A stretch of DNA of 5,492 nt. Origin: Deltaproteobacteria bacterium. GTDB taxonomy: Bacteria > SAR324 > NAC60-12. Position numbers and translations under genes: made by a program. Numbering within the stretch: position 1 is the stretch's first letter; each line of letters opens with the position of its first letter. The stretch spans positions 469-5,960 of the forward strand of contig DPLM01000052.1 of NCBI GenBank assembly GCA_003541985.1, given 5' to 3'. This document shows positions 1 to 5,492 of the stretch, piece after piece. The notes under the pieces were generated by a model. That model was not told the DNA's origin and searched no databases. It worked only from the letters and a program-made list of their open reading frames with translations.

Positions 1-335
1 CAAGTTGTCTGAAGGTCACCTTGCAGGACGCTATCGTCATTTTCCGACCCCCAGTCCAATCCGTAAAGCAGTTGTCTCAACTGACGGGGATGGCCCTGTA
101 TCTCAGTGTACGCTCTCATCCTTCACTGATCCTGCGGGATCAAATCATCATTTTCTTGCCAGTGGCAATCTGACAAGAGTCCGTTACAGGGTTTGCCGGC
201 TGATAGTTAGATTTTCAATGTTAGTGTGAAGTCAGTCGGTCACATAATTTGGTGAACAAAGCAGTCGGGGGGCACATCAGGTGTGTTCAATCCAGCAGCT
301 AGCCGTGGGGTTGCTTGTTGGTTTGAGGGTTCCCT
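1..335. other. Left-edge stretch with no recognisable gene
   Basis: No protein family is recognisable here. Two forward frames are open from the left edge: one ends at TGA 171-173 and would give a rather hydrophobic C-terminal tail, the other ends at TGA 227-229. They overlap, neither has a supported start, and neither resembles a family I know, so I cannot choose between them. The reverse strand is broken by stops in all frames. A small perfect hairpin (TGATCC, loop TGCG, GGATCA) lies at 127-142 but has no T-run after it. The stretch could contain the end of a gene entering from the left or decayed sequence. Confidence 0.4.
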
Positions 336-346
336 TTGTTGGTTTG
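315..346. repeat. 11-bp direct repeat around the RCC1 gene start
   Basis: TTGTTGGTTTG occurs at 315-325 and again, identical, at 336-346, so the copies start 21 bp apart. The second copy begins exactly at the candidate TTG start codon of the RCC1-repeat gene. It may be a slippage duplication or chance in a G/T-rich stretch; no function is evident. Confidence 0.5.
325..329 (+). promoter_or_regulatory. Possible ribosome binding site for the RCC1-repeat gene
   Basis: GAGGG lies six bases before the TTG at 336. It is the only purine-rich motif close to a usable start in this frame, because there is no in-frame ATG before codon 91. It overlaps the in-frame TGA at 324-326 that bounds the frame. 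The match is short, so support is weak. Confidence 0.25.
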
Positions 347-1325
347 GTCTTTTCAGTTAATCTGCATTCAGTACGAAATCTATTCGCTTTTTCTAAATTT
401 CACCGACTCTTCATTTCCTACGCAGTATCACAGTCTGTCAATCTATGATGACAACAGCGCTCAGGGCAACACCAATAGGGTTGCAGTTGGATATTATTTT
501 TACTTGTGGTTGGACAACAAGGGCAAGTTGTACTCTGCTGGAAAATGTGAAAATGGAGCATTAGGAACAGGCTGCACAGGCAATCAAACAACGGCGGTGA
601 CGGTGATGACTGGAGTGAAAGATATCAAAGTTCACCCAAGGAACCAAATTGCTTGCGCCCTTAAAATTGATAACACACTTCATTGTTGGGGAGAAAACAA
701 TGCAAATGAAATCACTTCGGCACACGCTAATAATATTGAAACGCCCCTGCAAATAGCTACGAATGTTGCTCACTTTGGGGTTTTTGGAGCATCTCATTCA
801 ACTCCCAAGGGCAGTATTGGGATTGTGTATGACAATGGCACGATATCCTGTACCACAGGTTGGTTTAGCTCGGGGGGTACCACTTCTACTTGTCAGGATG
901 AATATGCCGGAATTACAAATGTCAAACAGATTAGTGGTGACCGCAACGTCAATATGCTGGTTCTAGACAACGGAAGCACACTGGCCTATGGGTTGAATCA
1001 GTATGGCACACTGGCACATGGCAGCGGAAACTCACCCCAGAGGAACATTACAGCAGCCGGTTCAAAATTCGCTGATGGTACGCCTGCAAACAATGTCAGC
1101 TATATCGTAGGTAGTTTTCATGCTTCCGGTTATACTCACATCTTGGGTATTCTTGATAACGGAAGCGTGGTTGGTGTCGGTTCAAATAATTATAATCAAA
1201 TGGTTCCAACCAACAGAATGTCATCTACAATTTGTGCTTGGCAAGGAACAGTTGCAGCTATCACAAAAGATGCGCAAAAATGCGACCGCTGGGCAATCTT
1301 ACCAATTGGCCCATCTGGTTGGTGA
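336..1325 (+). CDS. RCC1-repeat (beta-propeller) protein, possibly 5'-truncated
   Basis: About five RCC1-type repeats are visible between residues 48 and 300. Each has a strand, a D-N-G type turn and a glycine-rich segment: LDNKGKLYSAGK near 59-70, IDNTLHCWGENN near 111-122, YDNGTISC near 165-172, LDNGSTLAYGLNQYG near 210-224 and LDNGSVVGVGSNNYN near 273-287. RCC1 propellers usually have seven blades and serve as binding scaffolds; the partner here is unknown. The first in-frame ATG is codon 91, inside the repeats, so I took the TTG behind GAGGG at 325-329. The first 30 residues are hydrophobic in patches but not a convincing signal peptide, and an in-frame TGA at 324-326 prevents extension. 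Together with the low blade count this suggests a truncated gene or a remnant. By eye the gene is richer in A/T than sbcDC. It ends in TGA. The repeat family call is good; the start and the intactness are uncertain. Confidence 0.72.
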   Translation: MLVWSFQLICIQYEIYSLFLNFTDSSFPTQYHSLSIYDDNSAQGNTNRVAVGYYFYLWLDNKGKLYSAGKCENGALGTGCTGNQTTAVTVMTGVKDIKVHPRNQIACALKIDNTLHCWGENNANEITSAHANNIETPLQIATNVAHFGVFGASHSTPKGSIGIVYDNGTISCTTGWFSSGGTTSTCQDEYAGITNVKQISGDRNVNMLVLDNGSTLAYGLNQYGTLAHGSGNSPQRNITAAGSKFADGTPANNVSYIVGSFHASGYTHILGILDNGSVVGVGSNNYNQMVPTNRMSSTICAWQGTVAAITKDAQKCDRWAILPIGPSGW

Positions 1326-1352
1326 TTTACGCAAACCATTAAACCATAGGTT

Positions 1353-1509
1353 ATGACGAACAAGCGTGTTCCCGCAGAGAAAACCAATACACTTCATGCA
1401 GAACTGACCTGTCTTAGTTCTGGTTGCTGTTGGGACCGCATTGGCCATGTTCCTGTTCTTTGCTCTCTTCGGACAGGTGCGAGTAATCACTAAGTATAAG
1501 TCGACATAG
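1353..1509 (+). pseudogene. Possible frameshifted small membrane protein remnant
   Basis: An ATG at 1353 opens a frame beginning MTNKRVPAEKTNTLHAEL that continues to TAA 1491-1493 with a cysteine-rich, unconvincing tail. In another frame, open from 1408 to TAG 1507-1509, the reading is a strongly hydrophobic stretch (VLVLVAVGTALAMFLFFALF) followed by a basic tail (QVRVITKYKST). Skipping one base near 1410 joins the first 18 or so residues to this segment. The result would be a protein of about 51 residues with a short polar N-terminus, one membrane span and a positively charged end, the shape of a small inner-membrane protein. No family is recognised. The only upstream purine motif (AGG at 1348-1350) is too close to the ATG to be a good ribosome site. 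Chance is a real alternative. Confidence 0.22.
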
Positions 1510-1572
1510 ATCATCGCAGGATGTCTGTGAAGGTAGGCCTGTTGAGGTTGATTGTGCTTAGGTGCGAAAGCA

Positions 1573-1608
1573 GTGCCACTGCACTACTAGACAGCAGCAT
1601 AGTGGCAC
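1573..1608. repeat. 8-bp inverted repeat
   Basis: GTGCCACT at 1573-1580 is the exact reverse complement of AGTGGCAC at 1601-1608, separated by 20 bases. The stem can gain one G-T pair inward. It lies between two convergent genes, where a bidirectional terminator could sit, but neither flank has a T-run, and it is well over 100 bases past the rnhA stop. It may be a factor-binding palindrome or chance. Confidence 0.4.
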
Positions 1609-1748
1609 ACTTTGAGGCATAGAATTGCACCGAATGATGATTTGCAAGCAACAGCCAAAACTCCGGATATTGAACTAGTTGTAAAGCTAGTGATTGGGGA
1701 CCACTCCAAAAGATGCTGTGATTTGCATTGTGCTGGAGTCAGACTCTC

Positions 1749-2213
1749 TCAGCCATCTTTCTGAACGAGTCCTTTCCTAGCCTCAACAGCGAGCTCATCA
1801 GCCCGTTCATTTTCAGGATGTCCAGCGTGGGCCTTGACCCAGTGCCACTGGACCTGATGGGTTTTTGTCAGGTGAATGAGTTCCTGCCAGAGATCCTGGT
1901 TTAGTACCTTCCCTTTCCCGCCTTTGGTGCGCCAGCCGTTGCGTTGCCAATTTTCCAGCCATCCCTGTGCGAAGGCGTTTCGTAGATAACTGGAATCAGT
2001 ATGCAGCTCAACAGAGCAGGGACGTTTCAGGGCTTGCAGGGCTCTAATCGCAGCCAGCAGTTCCATTCGGTTATTGGTGGTTGCCGTTTCAGCTCCTGAT
2101 AATTCCCGCCGATTTTCGCCCATGATAAGAATTGCTCCCCAGCCACCATTTCCTGGATTGGGAGAGCAAGCTCCATCCGTATAAATCTTTACCAGTGTTC
2201 TGGAATCTTGCAA
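1749..2213 (-). CDS. rnhA: Ribonuclease HI
   Basis: This cytoplasmic endonuclease cuts the RNA strand of RNA:DNA hybrids. It helps remove primers and R-loops and suppresses initiation away from the origin. The 154 residues match the usual size of bacterial RNase HI. The fold starts with the strand YTDGACSPNPGNGG, giving catalytic D13. E51 lies in NNRMELLAAI, D73 in HTDSSY, and the C-terminal segment from 126 to 141 supplies H129 and D139. These correspond to E. coli D10, E48, D70, H124 and D134, so the active site is complete. The tryptophan-rich handle region (WLENWQRNGW, 85-94) is also present. The start is TTG with AGGAG four bases before it; no ATG is available ahead of the first core strand. 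The gene ends in TGA. It is transcribed away from sbcD, and the 113-bp gap between them probably holds both promoters. Confidence 0.96.
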   Translation of the reverse strand: MQDSRTLVKIYTDGACSPNPGNGGWGAILIMGENRRELSGAETATTNNRMELLAAIRALQALKRPCSVELHTDSSYLRNAFAQGWLENWQRNGWRTKGGKGKVLNQDLWQELIHLTKTHQVQWHWVKAHAGHPENERADELAVEARKGLVQKDG

Positions 2214-2217
2214 AATT

Positions 2218-2222
2218 CTCCT
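2218..2222 (-). promoter_or_regulatory. Ribosome binding site of rnhA
   Basis: Read on the minus strand, AGGAG is followed by AATT and then the TTG start. The four-base spacing is short but usable. This site decides the non-ATG start, because no ATG or GTG lies nearby in frame ahead of the conserved core. Confidence 0.6.
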
Positions 2223-2311
2223 GAGGTTACTTGATTGTTCGCAGGTCCCGTAAGAACCTAATTTTTGACCTTTGTCGCGGCATCTTGTGATTCAGCGGTT
2301 GGACCTTGTTC

Positions 2312-2317
2312 AGGTGA
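2312..2317 (+). promoter_or_regulatory. Ribosome binding site of sbcD
   Basis: AGGTGA lies nine bases before the ATG at 2327 and matches the 3' half of the consensus AGGAGGTGA. It supports the ATG that places the first nuclease motif at the very N-terminus. Confidence 0.65.
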
Positions 2318-2326
2318 CAGTCTCTC

Positions 2327-3550
2327 ATGCGTATTCTCCACACCTCGGATTGGCACCTTGGTCAAAAGCTCTGCAACCTTGAGCGCTTTGCCGAGCATGA
2401 TTTTTTCCTCGAGTATCTGCTGCAACTGATTCGAGAGCAGGAAGTCGACTGTCTGCTCCATGCCGGTGACATCTTCGATACAGCCAACCCACCAAACCAG
2501 GCACTGCGCCAATACTTCAACTTCCTGCGCCGACTTCACGAAGAAACCAACTGCCGACAGGCGGTTCTGGTCGGAGGGAATCACGACTCCGTGCTGACTT
2601 TACAGGCACCACAACGCTTGCTGGAAGTCCTACAGGTACATGTGGTTGGTGGACTTCCGGCTGACCCTGCAGAGCAATTGATCCCAATTCATGGGACTGA
2701 TGGAGAGGAAGCCTTAGTCTGTGCGGTTCCCTTCCTACGTGATGCTGATTTGCGCAACATTCTACCCGGAGAAAGCTACGACGCGCGCCAGCAACGCCTG
2801 TGCGAAGGAATTGCTACACACTACCAAACACTAGCGCAATTGGCTGCTCCTTGGAAGCAACGCGGCCAATTTGTCTGCGCAACAGGTCATTTATTTGTAG
2901 CTAACTCTCAGTCTAGTGATTCGGAAAAGGAGATTCACATTGGTCTACAGGATCACTTTCCTGTGGCAGACTTTCCAGATTTCTTTGATTACCTCGCGCT
3001 GGGTCATCTGCATCGACCTCAGCGAGTAGGAGGATTGAATCGTGTTCGCTATTCCGGGTCCCCGTTGCCGTTGAGCTTCAGCGAACGTCAGGATTCCAAG
3101 TCGGTTCTCCTGCTAGAAGTAGAAAAAGGAACCCTGCAACAGGTTTGTGAACTACCTTTGCCAGTTCCACGTCGACTGTTGCGTTTGCAGGGAACGGCCG
3201 AAGAAGTCTCTGAAAAGCTCCATGTGCTGGAGGAACCAGCAGGTGAATTTGAAGACTGGGTTGAAGCTAGGATACAGCTGGAATCTCCTGAGCCGGAGAT
3301 TGATCGTAAATTACAGGAGATCGCTGAAGCCAAGCCTTGGCTTCATTTGCTCCAAGTGCGCACGGAGTACACACACCAGGCAAGTGGACTGGAGGAACAA
3401 GTACCTGTCCAGAATCTGGAAGACCTGCAGCCCAGAGAAGTCTTTCAAGAACTGTGTTTATCTCATACGCTTGCTGAAGAGGAGACCCAGCATCAACTCA
3501 GCACTTTTGAAGAGTTGCTGGCACGTCACGAGGAGGCAAAGAACCAATGA
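2327..3550 (+). CDS. sbcD: Exonuclease subunit SbcD (Mre11-type nuclease)
   Basis: SbcD is the metallophosphoesterase subunit of the SbcCD complex. With ATP-driven SbcC it degrades double-stranded ends, opens hairpins at palindromes and clears protein-blocked ends, using Mn2+ in the cytoplasm. The 407 residues are a normal family length. Metal-binding motifs appear in order: SDWHLGQ (D8, H10), HAGDIFDTANPP (D48), GGNHDS (N85, H86), ATGHLF (H188) and LGHLHRPQ (H227, H229). RYSGSPLPLSFSE (241-253) is the usual sequence after the last motif, and the region from about 260 on is the capping and SbcC-binding part. The start is certain because the first motif begins at residue 6 and AGGTGA lies upstream. 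The last codons overlap the sbcC start (ATGA), indicating translational coupling. No defect is seen in this gene, although its partner sbcC is interrupted. Confidence 0.97.
   Translation: MRILHTSDWHLGQKLCNLERFAEHDFFLEYLLQLIREQEVDCLLHAGDIFDTANPPNQALRQYFNFLRRLHEETNCRQAVLVGGNHDSVLTLQAPQRLLEVLQVHVVGGLPADPAEQLIPIHGTDGEEALVCAVPFLRDADLRNILPGESYDARQQRLCEGIATHYQTLAQLAAPWKQRGQFVCATGHLFVANSQSSDSEKEIHIGLQDHFPVADFPDFFDYLALGHLHRPQRVGGLNRVRYSGSPLPLSFSERQDSKSVLLLEVEKGTLQQVCELPLPVPRRLLRLQGTAEEVSEKLHVLEEPAGEFEDWVEARIQLESPEPEIDRKLQEIAEAKPWLHLLQVRTEYTHQASGLEEQVPVQNLEDLQPREVFQELCLSHTLAEEETQHQLSTFEELLARHEEAKNQ
3530..3536 (+). promoter_or_regulatory. Ribosome binding site of sbcC
   Basis: GAGGAGG lies inside the last codons of sbcD, ten bases before the sbcC ATG at 3547. 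It is the strongest such site in the window, fitting independent loading of ribosomes in addition to coupling from sbcD. Confidence 0.75.
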
Positions 3551-4854
3551 GAATTCTGCGCCTACACCTTCAGAATGTACACGCCCTGCGCAATCAATGG
3601 ACGATTCAATTCGACCAATTTCCTCTTTACGAAGCAGGGTTATTTGCAATCACGGGCCCGACAGGTGGGGGTAAGAGCAGTCTATTGGATGCAATGATTG
3701 TTGCCCTTTATGGCCGAGTCCCTCGGTATGGGCATAATACCCCTACGGAGTTGATGACACGGCATACTGCTGAGACTCTAATAGAACTGGATTTTTCCGT
3801 TCAGCAGGGTCGCTTCCGAGCACGTTGGAATCTACGTCGAGCCCGTGGCCAATCAACAGGCAGAGTTCAGCCGGCTCGTCATGAGCTACAGAATCTGAAA
3901 ACCAACCAAACCCTGGACCTGCGCTCTAGTGATGTTCCCAAGGAAGTTGAGAAGCTCACGGGTTTGAACATGGAGCGCTTTCTCCGTTCTGTCATTCTGC
4001 CACAAGGAGACTTTGCTGCGTTCCTGCGAGCCAAGGAAAAGGAACGGGGAGAGTTGCTGGAGGAGTTGACGGGTCTGCATGTTTACTCTGAGCTGAGCGA
4101 ATTAGCCTACAGCTGTAGTCGAGAATCTCGAGAAGCGTTGGAAAAACTCCAGCAGGAACTGGGCACGCTTCCCCTGCTGGAAGAAGAAGTATTGCGCGCC
4201 CTGCGACAGCGTCTTGATGAGTACCTGCATCAGCGTCCGAAACTGCAGGCTGAAGAACAACGATTGCAGGCTGAGCTTGGGTGTTTGCGTCAGTTAGGAG
4301 AGAGTCGAGCGACTTGTTCTCGACTGGAGCAGGAGTTTGCTACTGCTCAGCAGGCTGTTGCAGCCTTTGCTCTAAAGCAGCAGCGCTTGCAAAGGCATCA
4401 TCAACTGCAGCCTTTCCAGCCTCAGTGGCAAGCCCAGCAAAAGCAGGCGAAGCAGTTGGAGCAGCAGCAATTTACCCAGCAACGCATGCGGGAGGATCTG
4501 AACCTTAAGCAGCAGGAAGTTCAACAGCTGGAAGTATATGCGCAACAGGAGCAGAACCGTTTGCAGGAGCAGGAGCAGCGATACCAACAGCTAGCTGAAC
4601 CAATTCGCTTGGCTTTGGAAATAGATATACAAATTCAAAAACAGCAGGTACGTTGGGAGTCTCGTCAACAGGAACAAGACCGTCTTGAACAAACTATCCA
4701 TCAAAAATTTCAGGAACTCCTCCATGAAGATGCCTGGGTTCAGCAGGCTGTATTGCGTCAACAGCAACGCCAGCAATGGCTTGCAGAACAGCGTGACTGC
4801 CGGCAGTTGGAACAGGAACTTCCAAGGTTACATAGTGTTTGGCAGCAATGGTAA
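3547..4854 (+). CDS. sbcC: SbcC (Rad50-type ATPase), N-terminal part ending at a premature TAA
   Basis: SbcC is the SMC-like ATPase partner of SbcD. The start MRILRLHLQNVHAL is typical. The Walker A loop GPTGGGKSS is at residues 37-45 with K43. The Q-loop region VILPQGDFAAFLR is at 150-161 with Q153. From about residue 185 a long coiled coil very rich in Gln, Leu and Glu begins, the ascending arm, with a probable break near QPFQPQW. The ATG overlaps the sbcD stop and has GAGGAGG upstream. The chain stops at codon 436 (TAA 4852-4854), in the middle of the arm. It lacks the zinc hook, descending arm, signature motif and Walker B, which in this family lie in the second half. The same frame resumes after a second stop and encodes the missing arm and hook, so this is the front part of one interrupted gene. 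The product as read should not form a working ATPase. Confidence 0.93.
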   Translation: MRILRLHLQNVHALRNQWTIQFDQFPLYEAGLFAITGPTGGGKSSLLDAMIVALYGRVPRYGHNTPTELMTRHTAETLIELDFSVQQGRFRARWNLRRARGQSTGRVQPARHELQNLKTNQTLDLRSSDVPKEVEKLTGLNMERFLRSVILPQGDFAAFLRAKEKERGELLEELTGLHVYSELSELAYSCSRESREALEKLQQELGTLPLLEEEVLRALRQRLDEYLHQRPKLQAEEQRLQAELGCLRQLGESRATCSRLEQEFATAQQAVAAFALKQQRLQRHHQLQPFQPQWQAQQKQAKQLEQQQFTQQRMREDLNLKQQEVQQLEVYAQQEQNRLQEQEQRYQQLAEPIRLALEIDIQIQKQQVRWESRQQEQDRLEQTIHQKFQELLHEDAWVQQAVLRQQQRQQWLAEQRDCRQLEQELPRLHSVWQQW

Positions 4855-4885
4855 CAAAATAAGTAGCAATGGCAACAAAAACAGG
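4844..4885 (+). repeat. Imperfect 21-bp tandem repeat inside sbcC
   Basis: Two 21-base units lie side by side, 4844-4864 and 4865-4885, matching at 17 of 21 positions. The first 16 bases differ at one place only: AGCAATGGTAACAAAA against AGCAATGGCAACAAAA. The unit equals seven codons, one coiled-coil heptad. CAGCAATGG also occurs upstream near 4771-4779, so this arm is built from similar heptads. The first unit carries TAA, and its last base forms TAG with the start of the second unit. Confidence 0.75.
4852..4866 (+). other. Two in-frame stop codons, TAA and TAG, interrupting sbcC
   Basis: TAA at 4852-4854 and TAG at 4864-4866 are in the sbcC frame, with CAA AAT AAG between them. Each is one C-to-T change from a glutamine codon, and the neighbours are Trp-Gln-Gln patterns on both sides. 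If both were glutamine the arm would read on as an uninterrupted Q-rich helix. No frameshift is involved, because the frame is identical before and after. Confidence 0.9.
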
Positions 4886-5492
4886 CTGCTCTTGGTCGAT
4901 GTGAGGAACAACAAGTCAGAGATGTCCAGCAATCCTCAGAACTTCAGCAATTGCAAAGTAATCTTGCCCAAGAGGTCTTGCCGTTGGAGCAACGTGCACA
5001 GACACTCCGAGAGCAAGAAGAGGTACTGTTAGAAGGACGCCCTCTTAGAGATTGGCAGGCAACTCAGCGGGAAGTACATCGTCTTCTCCGGTTGGGAGAG
5101 AAACTGATTGAACTGAGCCAACGCTTCCAGAACTCTCAGTTGGAGTGTGCCAAGTATGAGCAACAGGAGCAGGAGCTTCAGCTGAAATTGGCGCAGCTAG
5201 GAGAGCAACATCTTCATCAAAACGGCTTACTGCAGCAAACCAAGGAGCGCTTATATGACAAGCAGCGCCTGTTGGAGCAGGGCCGACTGATCCGTGATTA
5301 CGAAGCGGCTCGTACTCAACTACAGCCGAATCAGCCGTGCCCACTATGCGGTTCTACCGAGCATCCCTTTGTGACTTCGAACGAAGCTCCTTCTGTGGAA
5401 AAAGAAGCGGAGTTGGTGGAGCACTTGAAGCAGCGCTGCAATGAAATTGATCAAGAGTTAACAAATCTTCAACGAGAACAGACTCAACTCAA
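4867..5492 (+). pseudogene. sbcC: SbcC continuation: coiled coil and zinc hook, 3' end beyond window
   Basis: This is the same frame as the sbcC front part, open for 208 codons to the window edge. It encodes the rest of the ascending coiled-coil arm, rich in Gln, Glu and Leu, then the zinc hook CPLCGSTEHP. The two hook cysteines are encoded at 5338-5340 and 5347-5349, codons 598 and 601 counted from the sbcC ATG. In the family this CxxC binds one zinc ion between two SbcC molecules and joins their arms. After the hook the descending arm begins (LVEHLKQRCNEIDQELTNLQ). The C-terminal ATPase half lies past the right edge. There is no ATG in this frame after the stops, only scattered TTG/GTG/CTG codons without ribosome sites, so separate translation is unlikely. 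It would be made only if the two stops are errors or are read through. Confidence 0.85.

Larger units (their letters stand above)
1326..1748. other. Largely non-coding stretch between the RCC1 gene and rnhA
   Basis: These 423 bases lie between the ends of two convergent genes. Apart from the possible frameshifted membrane-protein remnant at 1353-1509 and the inverted repeat at 1573-1608, I see no gene. Smaller hairpins exist: ACTAG/CTAGT at 1674-1691 with an 8-base loop, and GAGTC-A-GACTC at 1736-1746 just past the rnhA stop. None is followed by a T-run on either strand, so no intrinsic terminator is supported for either gene. No tRNA, CRISPR or insertion-sequence end was recognised. Confidence 0.5.
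2214..2326. promoter_or_regulatory. Divergent rnhA / sbcD control region
   Basis: These 113 bases separate two start codons that point away from each other, so promoters for both transcripts are expected here. On the plus strand TTGACC at 2265-2270 is a good -35 match, but the hexamer 17 bases later (TGATTC, 2288-2293) is a poor -10. An alternative pair starting from TTGATT at 2231-2236 is no better. I see no convincing -35/-10 pair on the minus strand and no recognisable operator such as a LexA-type palindrome. Placement of promoters is inference from gene layout. Confidence 0.4.

Noticed and set aside
127..142. TGATCC-TGCG-GGATCA hairpin as a terminator
   Set aside because: There is no T-run after it, and it lies in sequence that may belong to an open frame.
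5..229. A 74-codon forward frame starting at TTG
   Set aside because: It overlaps another open forward frame, has no ribosome site visible before it, resembles no family, and its composition looks random.
1521..1622. A 33-codon forward frame starting at ATG 1521
   Set aside because: CAGG touches the ATG directly, which is too close for a ribosome site, the product resembles nothing, and the inverted repeat at 1573-1608 lies inside it.
1703..1746. Possible rnhA terminator: ACTCCA/TGGAGT stem and the GAGTC-A-GACTC palindrome
   Set aside because: Stems are short or have almost no loop, and no T-run follows on the minus strand.
2265..2293. sbcD promoter from TTGACC plus TGATTC
   Set aside because: The -35 is good but the -10 matches poorly, so it is not listed as a separate promoter.
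2258..2584. A 108-codon reverse frame opposite the sbcD start
   Set aside because: It lies opposite conserved SbcD nuclease motifs and is explained as a shadow of that gene.
3147..3674. A 175-codon forward frame across the sbcD/sbcC junction
   Set aside because: It is in a different frame from both genes, which carry clear family motifs here, including the Walker A region's flank; its translation has no recognisable domain.
4685..5032. A 115-codon forward frame spanning the two stops, considered as a frameshift continuation of sbcC
   Set aside because: The original sbcC frame itself continues after the stops with proper coiled coil and the CPLCGSTEHP hook, so no frameshift is needed and this frame is a shadow.
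5045..5344. A 99-codon reverse frame opposite the zinc hook region
   Set aside because: The plus strand encodes conserved SbcC sequence across it.

Overview
The window is bacterial chromosomal DNA. Its clearest content is a DNA-repair locus, sbcD-sbcC (the bacterial Mre11-Rad50 nuclease), with rnhA (ribonuclease HI) facing away from it across a short shared intergenic region. The RNase HI (catalytic D13, E51, D73, D139, with the HAGHPENERADE segment) and the SbcC zinc hook CPLCGSTEHP are both of the Gram-negative, proteobacterial kind. Finer placement is a guess; a marine proteobacterium or SAR324-like lineage would fit the RCC1-repeat protein but is not shown by the sequence.

Layout. Bases 1-335 hold no gene I can recognise. 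Bases 336-1325 encode a protein with about five RCC1-type beta-propeller repeats. It has no ATG start and no recognisable export signal, so it may be the 3' remnant of a longer gene. Bases 1326-1748 are mostly non-coding, with a possible frameshifted remnant of a small single-span membrane protein at 1353-1509 and an 8-bp inverted repeat. rnhA lies on the minus strand at 1749-2213 and starts at TTG behind an AGGAG. Bases 2214-2326 are the divergent control region. sbcD (2327-3550) is intact, with all expected nuclease motifs. sbcC starts inside the sbcD stop codon (ATGA overlap, GAGGAGG ribosome site) and runs off the right edge.

The most notable observation is in sbcC. After 435 codons the frame meets TAA (4852-4854) and, three codons later, TAG (4864-4866). 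The same frame then stays open for the remaining 626 bases and carries the correct SbcC coiled coil and zinc hook. Both stops sit where the local pattern predicts glutamine. They lie in one copy of an imperfect 21-bp (seven-codon, one heptad) tandem repeat, and taking out one 21-bp unit removes both stops without changing the frame. This is most simply a recent inactivation of sbcC or a sequence/assembly error. Stop readthrough or recoding is a less likely alternative.

If sbcC were intact, SbcD and SbcC would be co-translated and form the ATP-dependent complex that opens hairpins and blocked DNA ends. RNase HI removes RNA from RNA:DNA hybrids, so both transcription units serve replication and genome upkeep. 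As read here, SbcC would end before its zinc hook and its C-terminal ATPase half.
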